Assembly (NCBI GenBank): GCA_034110465.1
Contig: JAWUZD010000006.1
Coordinates: 124,001 to 188,000 of the forward strand
From: Aurantibacter sp034110465
GTDB lineage: Bacteria; Bacteroidota; Bacteroidia; Flavobacteriales; Flavobacteriaceae
Length of the DNA stretch: 64,000 bases
Direction: 5' to 3'
The first letter of the stretch is position 1, and each line of letters opens with the position of its first letter. Shown piece after piece: positions 1 to 8,174 of the stretch. The notes under the pieces are model-generated. The model did no database searches and was not told the DNA's origin. It worked only from the letters and a program-made list of their open reading frames with translations. Position numbers and translations under genes: made by a program.

Positions 1-243
1 ATTATAAAAGAACTATCACAAAGCAAGGAGTTAATGATTCTTTTAAGTCAATCTACCGTTAGAGAACTTACAAAAGAGGAACAAGAAAAAGTACAATTGC
101 AATTATTAGATATATTAAAAACCATACCAAGTCTAGCAATTTTCTTATTGCCTGGTGGCGCTATTTTATTACCAATTTTCGCTAAATTAATTCCTAATTT
201 ATTACCTACTGCTTTTAACGATAATAAAATAGATAAGCAATAA
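1..243 (+). CDS. LETM1-like protein, C-terminal fragment (5' end outside window)
   Basis: The frame is open from the first base, so the protein starts upstream of the window. The in-frame ATG at 34 is internal. The 80 visible residues hold a helix-rich stretch followed by PGGAILLPIFAKLIPNLLP, which resembles the LETM1 ribosome-binding-like domain with its characteristic PGG plus hydrophobic run ending in proline and leucine residues. Bacteroidota encode LETM1-domain proteins, some described as biofilm-associated, but the bacterial function is not established. It ends 15 bases before the convergent response-regulator gene. The family call rests on the C-terminus only. Confidence 0.6.
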   Translation: MIKELSQSKELMILLSQSTVRELTKEEQEKVQLQLLDILKTIPSLAIFLLPGGAILLPIFAKLIPNLLPTAFNDNKIDKQ

Positions 244-258
244 ATTGGATTAACTCCA

Positions 259-1014
259 CTACTCCAACCATTGCTTAAATTCTTTTACGCGTTCTCTAGC
301 TACAATAATTTCTTCTTCGCTATAATGATGTAGTTTTATTTTTAATCTTGAATTAGAGTAACTTATAATATCTGCAATTGCATTTATATTAATATAGAAT
401 TTACGATTCACCCTAAAAAAAGTTTGTGGTTCTAAATCGGATTCTAATTGTTCTAAAGATTGTTCTAAAACATAACTTCTGTTATCTTTTGTAAATGCGT
501 AAGTGGCTTTGTTTTCACTATAAAAGCAATCTACATCTTCGTTATTAATTAATTTGATGTGTTGTCCAACTTTAACAGAAAAACGTTTTTTATACACACG
601 ATCTATTGGATTAGTTAACAAATTTTTAATATCGTCAAAATCCACTGTTAATTTGGCTTGTTTTGGAATGCGTTCTTTATACTTAGAAATGGCTTGTTCT
701 AATTCTTCTTTATCTATAGGTTTTAATAAATAATCTATACTATTAAGTTTGAAGGCTTGCAGCGCATACTCATCGTAAGCTGTAGTAAAAATTATTGCCG
801 ATTTAATATCTACAGCATCAAAAATCTCGAAAGATAATCCGTCGCTTAACTGAATATCTAAAAAAATAAGATCTGGATGCGTATTATTTTGAAACCAATT
901 TATAGCTTCTTCTACAGAATGTAACATAACTTCCGCAGTTACACCAATAGTTTCCAGCATACGTTTTAAACGTCTTGCAGATGGTTTTTCGTCTTCTATA
1001 ATGAGTATATTCAT
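259..1014 (-). CDS. LytTR-family response regulator
   Basis: A 251-residue two-component regulator. The N-terminal receiver domain (about 1-120) shows the acidic pair in IIEDE, the phospho-acceptor Asp53 in LIFLDIQ, and the conserved lysine in DYLLKPID. The C-terminal half (about 145-251) is a LytTR DNA-binding domain with the FFRVNRKFYININAI signature. It is the last gene of a minus-strand operon with the histidine kinase and 2TM genes upstream, so it is the probable partner of that kinase. Targets cannot be read from the sequence. Such regulators usually bind paired direct repeats upstream of their target promoters. Confidence 0.93.
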   Translation of the reverse strand: MNILIIEDEKPSARRLKRMLETIGVTAEVMLHSVEEAINWFQNNTHPDLIFLDIQLSDGLSFEIFDAVDIKSAIIFTTAYDEYALQAFKLNSIDYLLKPIDKEELEQAISKYKERIPKQAKLTVDFDDIKNLLTNPIDRVYKKRFSVKVGQHIKLINNEDVDCFYSENKATYAFTKDNRSYVLEQSLEQLESDLEPQTFFRVNRKFYININAIADIISYSNSRLKIKLHHYSEEEIIVARERVKEFKQWLE

Positions 1015-1023
1015 TTTCTTAAA

Positions 1024-1131
1024 TTATAAAACTATTAAAAAATTTATGCAAATAATAAGTGTAACTACTAAAAGTAATAAAAGCACTATTAATGTTTTAC
1101 TTCTATTTTTATTTAATAATATACCTAACAT
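1024..1131 (-). CDS. 35-residue single-span membrane peptide, unlisted small ORF
   Basis: A complete ORF (ATG at 1131, TAA at 1024-1026) fills the gap between the 2TM gene and the response regulator. The translated product has a short basic N-terminus (LLNKNRSK) followed by about 20 hydrophobic residues (TLIVLLLLLVVTLIICINF). This fits the positive-inside rule and a single transmembrane helix. It ends 9 bases before the response-regulator start and has the same orientation as the operon. No family is recognised. Hydrophobic ORFs arise easily in AT-rich DNA, so this is a candidate only. Confidence 0.4.
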   Translation of the reverse strand: MLGILLNKNRSKTLIVLLLLLVVTLIICINFLIVL

Positions 1132-1142
1132 AATTTAAAATA

Positions 1143-1469
1143 TTATAATTTATTATTCTTTTTACGTTCCATAATTTTTTTTATTTTTTTCTCTTCCCAT
1201 TCTTTACCAAACCCAATTTGTGTAATGAATACAGAAGATCCGTGAGCAACTAAACCAATTCCCCAAAAAAAGATAGTACTAAAATTTTGAAGTCTAAAGA
1301 TACTTTTCGAAGAGTTAGTGTAATACATATTTACAGCAAGAATCATAATATTAACAACTATAAATACGGTTAGATGAACATAAAATCCTTTTAACTTTCT
1401 CACTCGTTTTAAGGCTCTATTATAGTTATCTTGTTGTGCTATTTGCTCTGAGTATTCCATTATTTCCAA
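1143..1469 (-). CDS. 2TM domain-containing membrane protein
   Basis: A 108-residue protein of the 2TM family of Bacteroidota. It has a basic helix with KLKGFYVHLTVF, two hydrophobic spans (about 30-50 and 65-88), and the typical tail GFGKEWEEKKIKKIMERK. The family commonly accompanies LytS/LytTR pairs and has no assigned biochemical role; it is presumably a membrane accessory to the kinase. Its start overlaps the last codons of the upstream kinase by 10 bases, indicating translational coupling. The related domain is also fused to the kinase itself. Confidence 0.85.
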   Translation of the reverse strand: MEIMEYSEQIAQQDNYNRALKRVRKLKGFYVHLTVFIVVNIMILAVNMYYTNSSKSIFRLQNFSTIFFWGIGLVAHGSSVFITQIGFGKEWEEKKIKKIMERKKNNKL

Positions 1470-2785
1470 GTATTTAAAGTGTTAGAACGATCTTTAGACA
1501 TTAATTCTTTAATCTTTTTATCTTCCCAAGATTTACCATATCCAAAAACCTCTAACGCATGGAATGTTAAACCCATTCCCCAACCAAACATTGGAAATAA
1601 GAACCAATAAAATCCTGGAGAATATGATAAATTAATAAAAATCAAAAACGATATTACAAAAAGATAAGCTGTTGCGTTAGCGTAAAACCCTTTTATTTTC
1701 TCTACTTCTTTTTTGGCTTGAGTATATGCCATTTGCTCACTAAATCCTGTATTTTTTTCCATAATATTTATTTGTTTTGTTAGTATTGGTATTTTTGCTA
1801 TAAAGTGTGTTTTTGTAGCGTTAATTTCTACTGTTCTATCTGTTAATAATTTGTAGCGCTGTACAATGTTGCTTAAACCTACTCCACTACTCTTTTTTAA
1901 AATTTGTTTAATCTGTAAATTATTTTGAACTATAATAGTGTTGTCTTGTTCTATAATATCTATTTTAAGTGGTTTAAAACTTGTTACCACATTATGTTTA
2001 ACTGCGTTTTCTAAGAGCAATTGTAAAGATAATGGCACCACTTTACTTTCTGGATTTTGTGCCTTTTCAGGAATTTCGAATATTAAACTATCTTCAAAAC
2101 GCATTTTTAATAAAGTCATATACGTTTTTGCAAATTTCAACTCTTCGTCTACGGTAACTAAATCTTTATTTTTTTGTTCTAAAACATATCTATAAACTTT
2201 AGATAATGCAGTCGTAAAGTCTTGTGCTTTTTCAGGATTCTCTTCAATTAAACTATTTAAAACATTTAAACTGTTGAATAAGAAATGTGGATCTAATTGG
2301 TTTTTCAAAGCATCAAACTTAGCACTTGCGGTTCCGGCTATTACTTTTTGCTCCTTTATTTTGTTCTGTTGACTTTTATTATAGAAGTAAATAAAATGAA
2401 ACGTAATAACAATAGTTAAGGTTACCCATAAGCCAAATTGATAATTTCTAAACGATTCGTTTTCTAAAAAATAATTAACTGTTTTACCGTTAATTGCTAT
2501 ACTAGAAAAAGCTCGTAGAATAAACAAACCTATTATCGTAATAACTACAGAACCTACAATACCAATTACAATGCGCTTTAATCTATCTTGCTTTGCCCAA
2601 GTTTTTTGCTCTAAGTAACTAAAATAAGCCATATTAGAATAGCCTAATAGGAATGCATAAAGCTGGTACATTGAGAATGTTAATATTAAATGACTAACAT
2701 TATTATATTCAAATTCTTCAAAAAATATGGCACCTACTAAAAAGACAATAGTTCCGATTAAGAATGTTATGGCTGCTTTTTTCAT
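1460..2785 (-). CDS. LytS-type sensor histidine kinase with C-terminal fused 2TM domain
   Basis: A 441-residue kinase. Four hydrophobic segments cover about residues 5-135. The phospho-acceptor His167 lies in QLDPHFLFNSLN (His_kinase family), the N-box in LLENAVKH (about 258-264), and the glycine motif in GVGLSNI (301-307). From about 348 to 430 the chain continues into a 2TM domain with KGFYANATAY and YGKSWEDKKIKELM, like the separate gene downstream. The junction contains a methionine (codon 1760-1762) preceded by an AT-rich, leader-like stretch, suggesting a former intergenic region read through in frame. It probably phosphorylates the LytTR regulator of this operon. Confidence 0.9.
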   Translation of the reverse strand: MKKAAITFLIGTIVFLVGAIFFEEFEYNNVSHLILTFSMYQLYAFLLGYSNMAYFSYLEQKTWAKQDRLKRIVIGIVGSVVITIIGLFILRAFSSIAINGKTVNYFLENESFRNYQFGLWVTLTIVITFHFIYFYNKSQQNKIKEQKVIAGTASAKFDALKNQLDPHFLFNSLNVLNSLIEENPEKAQDFTTALSKVYRYVLEQKNKDLVTVDEELKFAKTYMTLLKMRFEDSLIFEIPEKAQNPESKVVPLSLQLLLENAVKHNVVTSFKPLKIDIIEQDNTIIVQNNLQIKQILKKSSGVGLSNIVQRYKLLTDRTVEINATKTHFIAKIPILTKQINIMEKNTGFSEQMAYTQAKKEVEKIKGFYANATAYLFVISFLIFINLSYSPGFYWFLFPMFGWGMGLTFHALEVFGYGKSWEDKKIKELMSKDRSNTLNTWK

Positions 2786-2799
2786 ATAATACTCACTTT

Positions 2800-3420
2800 T
2801 TATTTACAATTTTTTGATGCTAATATTGCGTCTTGTTTTCCCCAACTTGGATGTTGGTTACTTTCTTGCTTAAAGGTATCAAAAAGTTTTACGGCTTTTT
2901 CTAAATCGGCACAAAAAGTGCTAGTATCACTTCCAAAAAATTGTGCCGAACCAATTCCCCATTGTGCTTTACTTAAAACTACACGTGGATTATTTGGATT
3001 TAAAACATAAGCATCGTTATATAATTTAGAAATTATTCCAGAATATTGTCTGCCATAAACGGCACTATTACTTACCACATAAACTAAATACAATTTAGCT
3101 TGCAAAACAATTACTTCTTCATTTTTAAGTGTTAAGCTATGTACTTTATCTAAATACGTTTGAGCCTTTACCAATTTTTCTTTAACAAAAGCTGCCTTTT
3201 GGCTATTCATTAAAGCTTCGGTTATTAATGTTTGTGCTGCATAATAATTAGGCAACCAATTATCTGTGTGCTGTTGAGATAAGTTTTCAAAAATGGAAAT
3301 GGCTTTTAGTGTTTCATAATTTGTTAATGCCAATTTTCCTTTTTCAATATCTTGATTAAAAGTTTGAGCACTTAAAGTTGTTACTAAAAAAGACGTTACT
3401 AAAAATATTAATCTAGTCAT
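2800..3420 (-). CDS. secreted TPR-like protein
   Basis: A 206-residue protein with an N-terminal signal peptide (hydrophobic TRLIFLVTSFLVTTLSAQ, cleavage likely after the AQ pair). The remainder is helical with alternating aromatic and alanine positions typical of tetratricopeptide-type repeats, for example around NWLPNYYAAQTLITEALMN and NPRVVLSKAQWGIG. It lies directly upstream of the LytTR operon in the same orientation with a 14-base gap, so it may be co-transcribed. The function is unknown; it is probably a periplasmic scaffold or binding protein. Confidence 0.65.
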   Translation of the reverse strand: MTRLIFLVTSFLVTTLSAQTFNQDIEKGKLALTNYETLKAISIFENLSQQHTDNWLPNYYAAQTLITEALMNSQKAAFVKEKLVKAQTYLDKVHSLTLKNEEVIVLQAKLYLVYVVSNSAVYGRQYSGIISKLYNDAYVLNPNNPRVVLSKAQWGIGSAQFFGSDTSTFCADLEKAVKLFDTFKQESNQHPSWGKQDAILASKNCK

Positions 3421-3602
3421 AGGTTTATTGTTTTATAATTACAGTACAAATATGCAACAGATCTCACCTTTTTAAAATTATAAAAAACCGAACTGTTGTA
3501 TTTTTAGGCTGAATTGTATTTTTTTTCAAAAAAAAGAGGTGTTAGCTGTAACAAAATGTAATTTTACGCTACTTATATAATAACCAAACCAGATAGATAC
3601 CA

Positions 3603-4097
3603 TTGGATAGTACTTATAAAGTAGAATTTGTTGCGCTTCTTGAAAAGCATCAGAATATTGTACATAAAGTCTGTAGGCTTTATACCAATAATTATGATGC
3701 TCATAACGATTTGTTCCAGGAAATTACCATTCAGCTTTGGAAAGCATTTCCTAAGTTTCGTGGCGAAGCTAAATTTAGCACTTGGATGTATAGAATTGGC
3801 TTAAATACAGCCATAACCTTATACAGAAAGTCAAAACGAAGAATAGCAACTCAAGAATTTGATGCTGTAGAATTTAGAATTTCTGCTGAAGAATATGATG
3901 ATACTGAAGAGCAACAATTAAAACTACTTTACCAAGCTGTCCACCAATTAAACGATATAGATAAAGCTTTAGTCTTTTTATATCTTGAAGAAAAAAATTA
4001 CACTGAAATCAGTGAAACTTTAGGAATTACCGAAGTGAATGCACGTGTGAAAATGAATAGAGTGAAAACTAAATTAAGAAACATTTTAAATCCGTAA
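3603..4097 (+). CDS. RNA polymerase sigma factor, sigma-70 family (ECF type)
   Basis: A 164-residue protein with region 2 (about 18-85: DLFQEITIQLWKAFPKFRGE, STWMYRIGLNTAI) and region 4 (about 110-162: LVFLYLEEKNYTEISETLGI, VKMNRVKTKLRNIL). These are the two DNA- and polymerase-binding regions of ECF sigma factors. The best start is a TTG at 3603, as no ATG is in frame before region 2. The next gene begins 3 bases downstream and encodes a membrane protein, so the pair may act as sigma and anti-sigma, although no classical anti-sigma zinc motif is visible. Confidence 0.9.
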   Translation: MDSTYKVEFVALLEKHQNIVHKVCRLYTNNYDAHNDLFQEITIQLWKAFPKFRGEAKFSTWMYRIGLNTAITLYRKSKRRIATQEFDAVEFRISAEEYDDTEEQQLKLLYQAVHQLNDIDKALVFLYLEEKNYTEISETLGITEVNARVKMNRVKTKLRNILNP

Positions 4098-4100
4098 ACT

Positions 4101-4733
4101 ATGGATGAATTAGAACTATTAAAAGGTCACTGGAAACAAACCGAGAATAAACATAAAGCCTTTTCTACCAAAGACTTAACAAATATGCTTCATAAAAAGT
4201 CGTCTTCTATTGTGAAAACACTTTTCTACATAAGTATTGCCGAATTAGCGTTCTGGGTAATACTAAACTTTATACCTTTTGTATCTCCAGATTACGAAGC
4301 TAAAATTAGGTCTGCTTTTGGTAGCGAAGCTATTTACACCACAATTAGTGTTTTTACTTTTGGTATTGTATTTCTGTTTATTTATTTGCTATACAAATCT
4401 TATAAAAACATTTCCACTACAGATTCTACTAAGGTATTAATGCAAAACATATTAAAAACTAGAAAAATTGTAAAGTATTATGTTATTTATAATTTAACAG
4501 CCATTTTATTAACCATTCCATTTTCGTTAAGTTTTTCTATTAAAAGTAACCCTAGATTAGCAAGTTCTATAGAAGGCTTTAGTAATACACAATTACTGAT
4601 TTCTATATTAACCGTTGTTGCTATAGTTGGTGTTGTTCTTGGTTTTTTCTGGTTATTTTACAAATTACTTTACGGTATTTTATTAAAGCAATTGAATCAT
4701 AATTATAAGGAGTTGAAGAAATTAGAAGTATAA
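4101..4733 (+). CDS. four-span membrane protein paired with the sigma factor
   Basis: A 210-residue protein with a soluble N-terminus (about 1-38, charged, beginning MDELELLKGHWKQTENKHKA) and four hydrophobic segments at about 40-62, 78-98, 122-143 and 163-190. It starts 3 bases after the sigma factor stop and must be co-transcribed. Position and the short cytoplasmic N-terminal tail make it a candidate membrane-tethered regulator of the sigma factor. This is inferred from context only; no recognised domain is present. Confidence 0.7.
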   Translation: MDELELLKGHWKQTENKHKAFSTKDLTNMLHKKSSSIVKTLFYISIAELAFWVILNFIPFVSPDYEAKIRSAFGSEAIYTTISVFTFGIVFLFIYLLYKSYKNISTTDSTKVLMQNILKTRKIVKYYVIYNLTAILLTIPFSLSFSIKSNPRLASSIEGFSNTQLLISILTVVAIVGVVLGFFWLFYKLLYGILLKQLNHNYKELKKLEV

Positions 4734-4751
4734 ATTAGTTTTTTTGATTTT

Positions 4752-4862
4752 GTAAAACTTGACTTTGTCATTTTTTTCAACTAACTTCATTTAATTGATT
4801 TTATAAAAAATTGAAACGTATTCATATCATCTAAACATATTATAATCAATTAGCAAAAAATG
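4752..4862 (+). repeat. upstream module, copy A (homologous to 32046-32150)
   Basis: The sequence before the broken orphan gene matches, block by block, the sequence before the orphan gene at 32148. The shared blocks are AAAACTTGACTTT, a T-run, a TTC then TTTAA, TGAT, TAAAA, AAACGNATTCATATNATC and AGCAAAAAATGA, in the same order and nearly the same spacing. Similarity stops at the start codons. It probably holds the promoter and leader of the orphan gene. Confidence 0.6.
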
Positions 4863-5608
4863 AAAATTAAAGGATTATCTATTATTGCATTAATATGTTT
4901 AGTTATAGTTTTGACCATAGACTTATCTTCATTTAAGATACCTGAGATAATTGTTGGTACAGCTAATAAGTCAGAGAATCTGAAACACACATTGTCAATT
5001 TCCTATTTAGCTAGTTATATTTTTTAAATATTTATCTAAGAGATAGACAAGAACAAAAAGCTATTTTCCCATTGATTGCAAACAATGTAATTAGTATAAT
5101 TGTCAATAACCAATCTATAATAAAAGCCTTAAAAAATCTACCTATTAATAGTTCTTTAAAAGATTCACCTTCACAAACTGAATTTAAAGAATTACTTAAA
5201 GTTGTGAATCCAAAGGATAATGCACCAATGTTTTTTAAAGATAAATCTTGGATTTATCTTTTTCAAAATAGAAGAAAAAGTACTTTAAAAACCATAGATA
5301 AGGTATTTTCTTCTGGAAAACACGTAGATGATAATTTGCGGTTGATTTTACTTAAAATGCAATCATCTCTATATTTAAAAGAAGATTATGCTTTCAACTC
5401 TGATGATTATGATAAACAATCCTTAGAAACTTATAACCTTGTTTTCTACAAGTATTTTACACTAATTCAAGAATTAAATGATTTTTACAAAAAAAACTTA
5501 AAAAAACATTACGAACGTAGCTTACCTAACAAAATAAACGTACTAGTTCCAGTAGGTGACAAATTTAAACTCGAAGTAAAAGATAAGAAAGATTACTTAT
5601 CAAAATAG
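4860..5608 (+). pseudogene. orphan membrane-anchored protein, frameshifted at a T-run
   Basis: An ATG at 4860 opens a frame with an N-terminal hydrophobic helix (LSIIALICLVIVLTIDL) that stops at 5025-5027 after 55 codons. The adjacent frame is open from 5015 to the TAG at 5606-5608 and carries the rest of the protein (LYFLNIYLRDRQEQKAIF onwards). The switch sits in a run of six T (5020-5025). One extra T would rejoin both parts into about 249 residues. The body is helical and lysine-rich with no recognised domain. Either it is a real single-base deletion, a sequencing error in a homopolymer, or slippage during expression. It carries the shared upstream module. Confidence 0.65.
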
Positions 5609-5829
5609 GTGAAAATGCTAACTTAAGCTGTATAAAAAAACATAGAGCTTTTGTATTAACTCCAAAATTCTGTGTTTATTTACAAAGTCCTCTAAATATA
5701 AAATTTGGCATTTATAGTAGAAAAGATAAAAGCAAAATATTTATATTTAGCTAAGTTATAAACCTGAAATGTAGTGCTTATCATCTGCCCTACGTTTCTT
5801 ATACTTAATGTTAAACCAACCTTAAAAAC
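5609..5829. other. non-coding gap between frameshifted orphan and acyltransferase terminator
   Basis: I see no ORF of useful length, tRNA or repeat here on either strand. The stretch is A+T rich, with a slightly less AT-rich island around 5780-5810 that might be the relic of a small element. The only clear signal in the 304-base gap is the terminator at 5830-5872. Confidence 0.4.
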
Positions 5830-5872
5830 AAAAAAACCTCAATTAAAACTACGTTTTAATTGAGGTTTTTTT
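5830..5872 (-). terminator. bidirectional intrinsic terminator
   Basis: A near-perfect stem: AAAACCTCAATTAAAAC pairs with GTTTTAATTGAGGTTTT around a 3-base loop, flanked by an A-run and a T-run. It can therefore stop transcription from either side. It lies downstream of the minus-strand acyltransferase. Confidence 0.85.
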
Positions 5873-5912
5873 GTTTAAAACTGCGTATTGATTACTAAAA
5901 GACTGCAAACTA

Positions 5913-6716
5913 TTAAACAGCTCCACCACGCAACTCATTCAATTCTTCTTGTTCTTGAATTTGTTGTGGTGTTAATACCTTTAAAAAAGATGGATGTTGC
6001 TCTATAGCATACTCTATTTTCTCAACAATATCTGCAATACTTTCGTTGTCGTAATCAATTACAAGTGGTTCTTTTATTTCAAAAGATTGTAAAATGTTTT
6101 TCTTTTTAATACGTAAGCCTTTTTTATCAAAACTACGTCTAAAACCATCAATAACTATTGGCACTACAATTGGTTTGTAACGCTTAATAATGTGAGCGGT
6201 TCCTTTTCTAATTGGCTTAAATGGTGTTGTTGTTCCTTGTGGAAATGTAATAACCCAACCATCATCTAAAGCTTTACTAATAGCAGAAATATCGCTCATT
6301 TTAACTTGTCGGTTAACATCTTTACCTTCGCTTCTCCACGTACGTTCAATAGAAATGGAACCTACGTAAGCTAAAATTTTTGGTAAAATACCAGAACGCA
6401 TCGTTTCCTTTGCTGCTACATAATACATATTAAGCTTTGGGTTCCATAGGTAACCTACATTTTTAATAGAATCTCCTCTACCTTTTAAACTTGCATTAAA
6501 TACGTGAAACATAGAAACCACATCTGCAAAATAGGTTTGATGATTAGAGATAAACAAAACGTTAGTCTCTGGTAAGTTTTTTATAATTTCGGAACCTTCA
6601 ATTTGTAAATCATTAAATCCTCTAAATCGTCTATGAGACAAAGCTCCAAGAATACGAATTAGCCATTTTTTGACGAATAAATTATGTCCAAAAGGGTTTT
6701 TCTTAAATATCCCCAT
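5913..6716 (-). CDS. PlsC-like acyltransferase with variant motifs
   Basis: A 267-residue protein of the 1-acyl-sn-glycerol-3-phosphate acyltransferase family, which transfers acyl groups during phospholipid synthesis at the membrane. The catalytic motif reads SNHQTYFAD, five residues between His and Asp instead of the usual four. The substrate-binding motif reads FPQGTTTP instead of FPEGTR. KGTAHI and PIVVPIVIDG follow in the expected order. An HX5D/QGT variant may be typical of a Bacteroidota subgroup with a different acyl acceptor. The minus-strand NUDIX gene lies 48 bases upstream, so the two may be co-transcribed. Confidence 0.82.
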   Translation of the reverse strand: MGIFKKNPFGHNLFVKKWLIRILGALSHRRFRGFNDLQIEGSEIIKNLPETNVLFISNHQTYFADVVSMFHVFNASLKGRGDSIKNVGYLWNPKLNMYYVAAKETMRSGILPKILAYVGSISIERTWRSEGKDVNRQVKMSDISAISKALDDGWVITFPQGTTTPFKPIRKGTAHIIKRYKPIVVPIVIDGFRRSFDKKGLRIKKKNILQSFEIKEPLVIDYDNESIADIVEKIEYAIEQHPSFLKVLTPQQIQEQEELNELRGGAV

Positions 6717-6764
6717 AGTTTTTTTGTTGATTTTTGAGGTCGCTAATGTATAAAAATTAGAACC

Positions 6765-7406
6765 TTAAAGCACGGATTTTAGTAAGTCTTTTACCTCACT
6801 AAGCATCATTGCTGTTGCGCCCCAAACTAAATGATTATTTAGCTCCATTGCTGGTACATTAAATTGAGACTTATCTTTTAATTGTACTTTCTTGGTTTTT
6901 AGATTATTATCATCTAAAAAATCTTGAAGCTTCACTTCTAAAATCTCTTCCACTTCTTCATCTTGCTTTATAAATAGCGGCGTTCTTGTACTAATTCCTA
7001 GAAAAGGAGATACATAAAAATTACTTGGCGGAATATACACTCTAGTTAAAGCTTTTAGAGGTATAATATGTTCTATAGGAACTCCAACCTCTTCAAAAGT
7101 CTCTCTTAATGCGGTGTATTCCAAGTCTTTATCTTCTAATTCTACTTTCCCACCTGGAAATCCAATTTGTGCAGAATGAACACCTTTGTACGTTTTTCTT
7201 AAAATAAGCACCAAATATGTTTGATTGCTTGCATTTGGGTAAAATAAAGCCATAACAGCAGCTTTACGTGCGTTAATTATATTACCAGCTTGTTGCCTAA
7301 TTAAATCTTCTCGATATGGCGGCACCATTTTAAGATGAGATTGTTCTGATGGAAGCGTAATATTTTTTACTTTTGAAACTAATGTAACAAATTCATCAAA
7401 ATTCAT
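6765..7406 (-). CDS. NUDIX hydrolase, CoA pyrophosphatase type
   Basis: A 213-residue NUDIX protein. The box is visible as GGKVELEDKDLEYTALRE then TFEEVGV, and the preceding VHSAQIGFPGG corresponds to the extra motif of the CoA-pyrophosphatase (NudL-like) subfamily. The expected reaction is cleavage of coenzyme A or its derivatives to phosphopantetheine and 3',5'-ADP, in the cytoplasm. The start ATG is only 2 bases from the divergent cyclophilin start, so its promoter must lie inside the neighbouring coding sequence. Confidence 0.88.
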   Translation of the reverse strand: MNFDEFVTLVSKVKNITLPSEQSHLKMVPPYREDLIRQQAGNIINARKAAVMALFYPNASNQTYLVLILRKTYKGVHSAQIGFPGGKVELEDKDLEYTALRETFEEVGVPIEHIIPLKALTRVYIPPSNFYVSPFLGISTRTPLFIKQDEEVEEILEVKLQDFLDDNNLKTKKVQLKDKSQFNVPAMELNNHLVWGATAMMLSEVKDLLKSVL

Positions 7407-7408
7407 TT

Positions 7409-8101
7409 ATGCGCTTATTATCTGGTTGGTTTATTTTTTTAGCATTGTGTTCTTGTAAGAATGAACCTCCTAATCAAGAAGTAATTCAACAAAAAAACAA
7501 CCTACTAGGTACTAAAGATATAAAAACAGATTCAATTAAACCTAAAACAAACGAGTTTCCGTATTTAGAAAAAACCAATGCAATGGACTTTTTTCTAGAA
7601 TATGAAAAAGAAAACAAAGAACAACACGTTAGATTAACAACAATTAAAGGTATTATTGAAATTGAATTATTTAATGAAACTAAATTCCATCGTGCTAACT
7701 TTATTTATTTAACGAAGCTTAAAGCTTTTGATAATACACAATTCCATAGAGTTGTTAAAAATTTCATTATCCAAGGCGGAAACACGGATAATATAGAAAT
7801 TGCTAGAAAACGAAGAAAAATTGGACATTACCTTTTACCTACAGATACAAAACGTGGATTTAGACACGATAGAGGCGTAATCTCTATGCCAAGTAGTGAT
7901 ATAGAAAATCCACATAAATTAGCATCGCCATTTGAGTTTTTTATTGTTCAAAAAGACAGTTACCATTTAGATGGCAGCTATACAATTTTTGGTAAAGTAA
8001 CCAAAGGTTTAGATGTGGTAGATAAAATAAATAGTGTTGCAACAGACGAGACTGATTGGCCTTTACATAATGTCTATATTAAGAAAGTAGAGATATTTTA
8101 G
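7409..8101 (+). CDS. lipoprotein peptidyl-prolyl cis-trans isomerase, cyclophilin type
   Basis: A 230-residue lipoprotein. The lipobox is at the end of MRLLSGWFIFLALCSC, with no acidic +2 residue. The cyclophilin fold begins near residue 70 (VRLTTIKGIIEIELF) with FHRVVKNFIIQGG as the active-site strand, followed by a glycine-rich YTIFGKVTKGLDVVDKI end. It should catalyse proline isomerisation in periplasmic or outer-membrane proteins. A charged linker of about 50 residues separates the lipid anchor from the enzyme. It is divergent from the NUDIX gene. Confidence 0.92.
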   Translation: MRLLSGWFIFLALCSCKNEPPNQEVIQQKNNLLGTKDIKTDSIKPKTNEFPYLEKTNAMDFFLEYEKENKEQHVRLTTIKGIIEIELFNETKFHRANFIYLTKLKAFDNTQFHRVVKNFIIQGGNTDNIEIARKRRKIGHYLLPTDTKRGFRHDRGVISMPSSDIENPHKLASPFEFFIVQKDSYHLDGSYTIFGKVTKGLDVVDKINSVATDETDWPLHNVYIKKVEIF

Positions 8102-8174
8102 CTTAGTATTTTTAGTCTTTGATTTATAGAATTTATTTTCTTAATCAATTAAGATTTCTGAAAGTTTAAAAATG

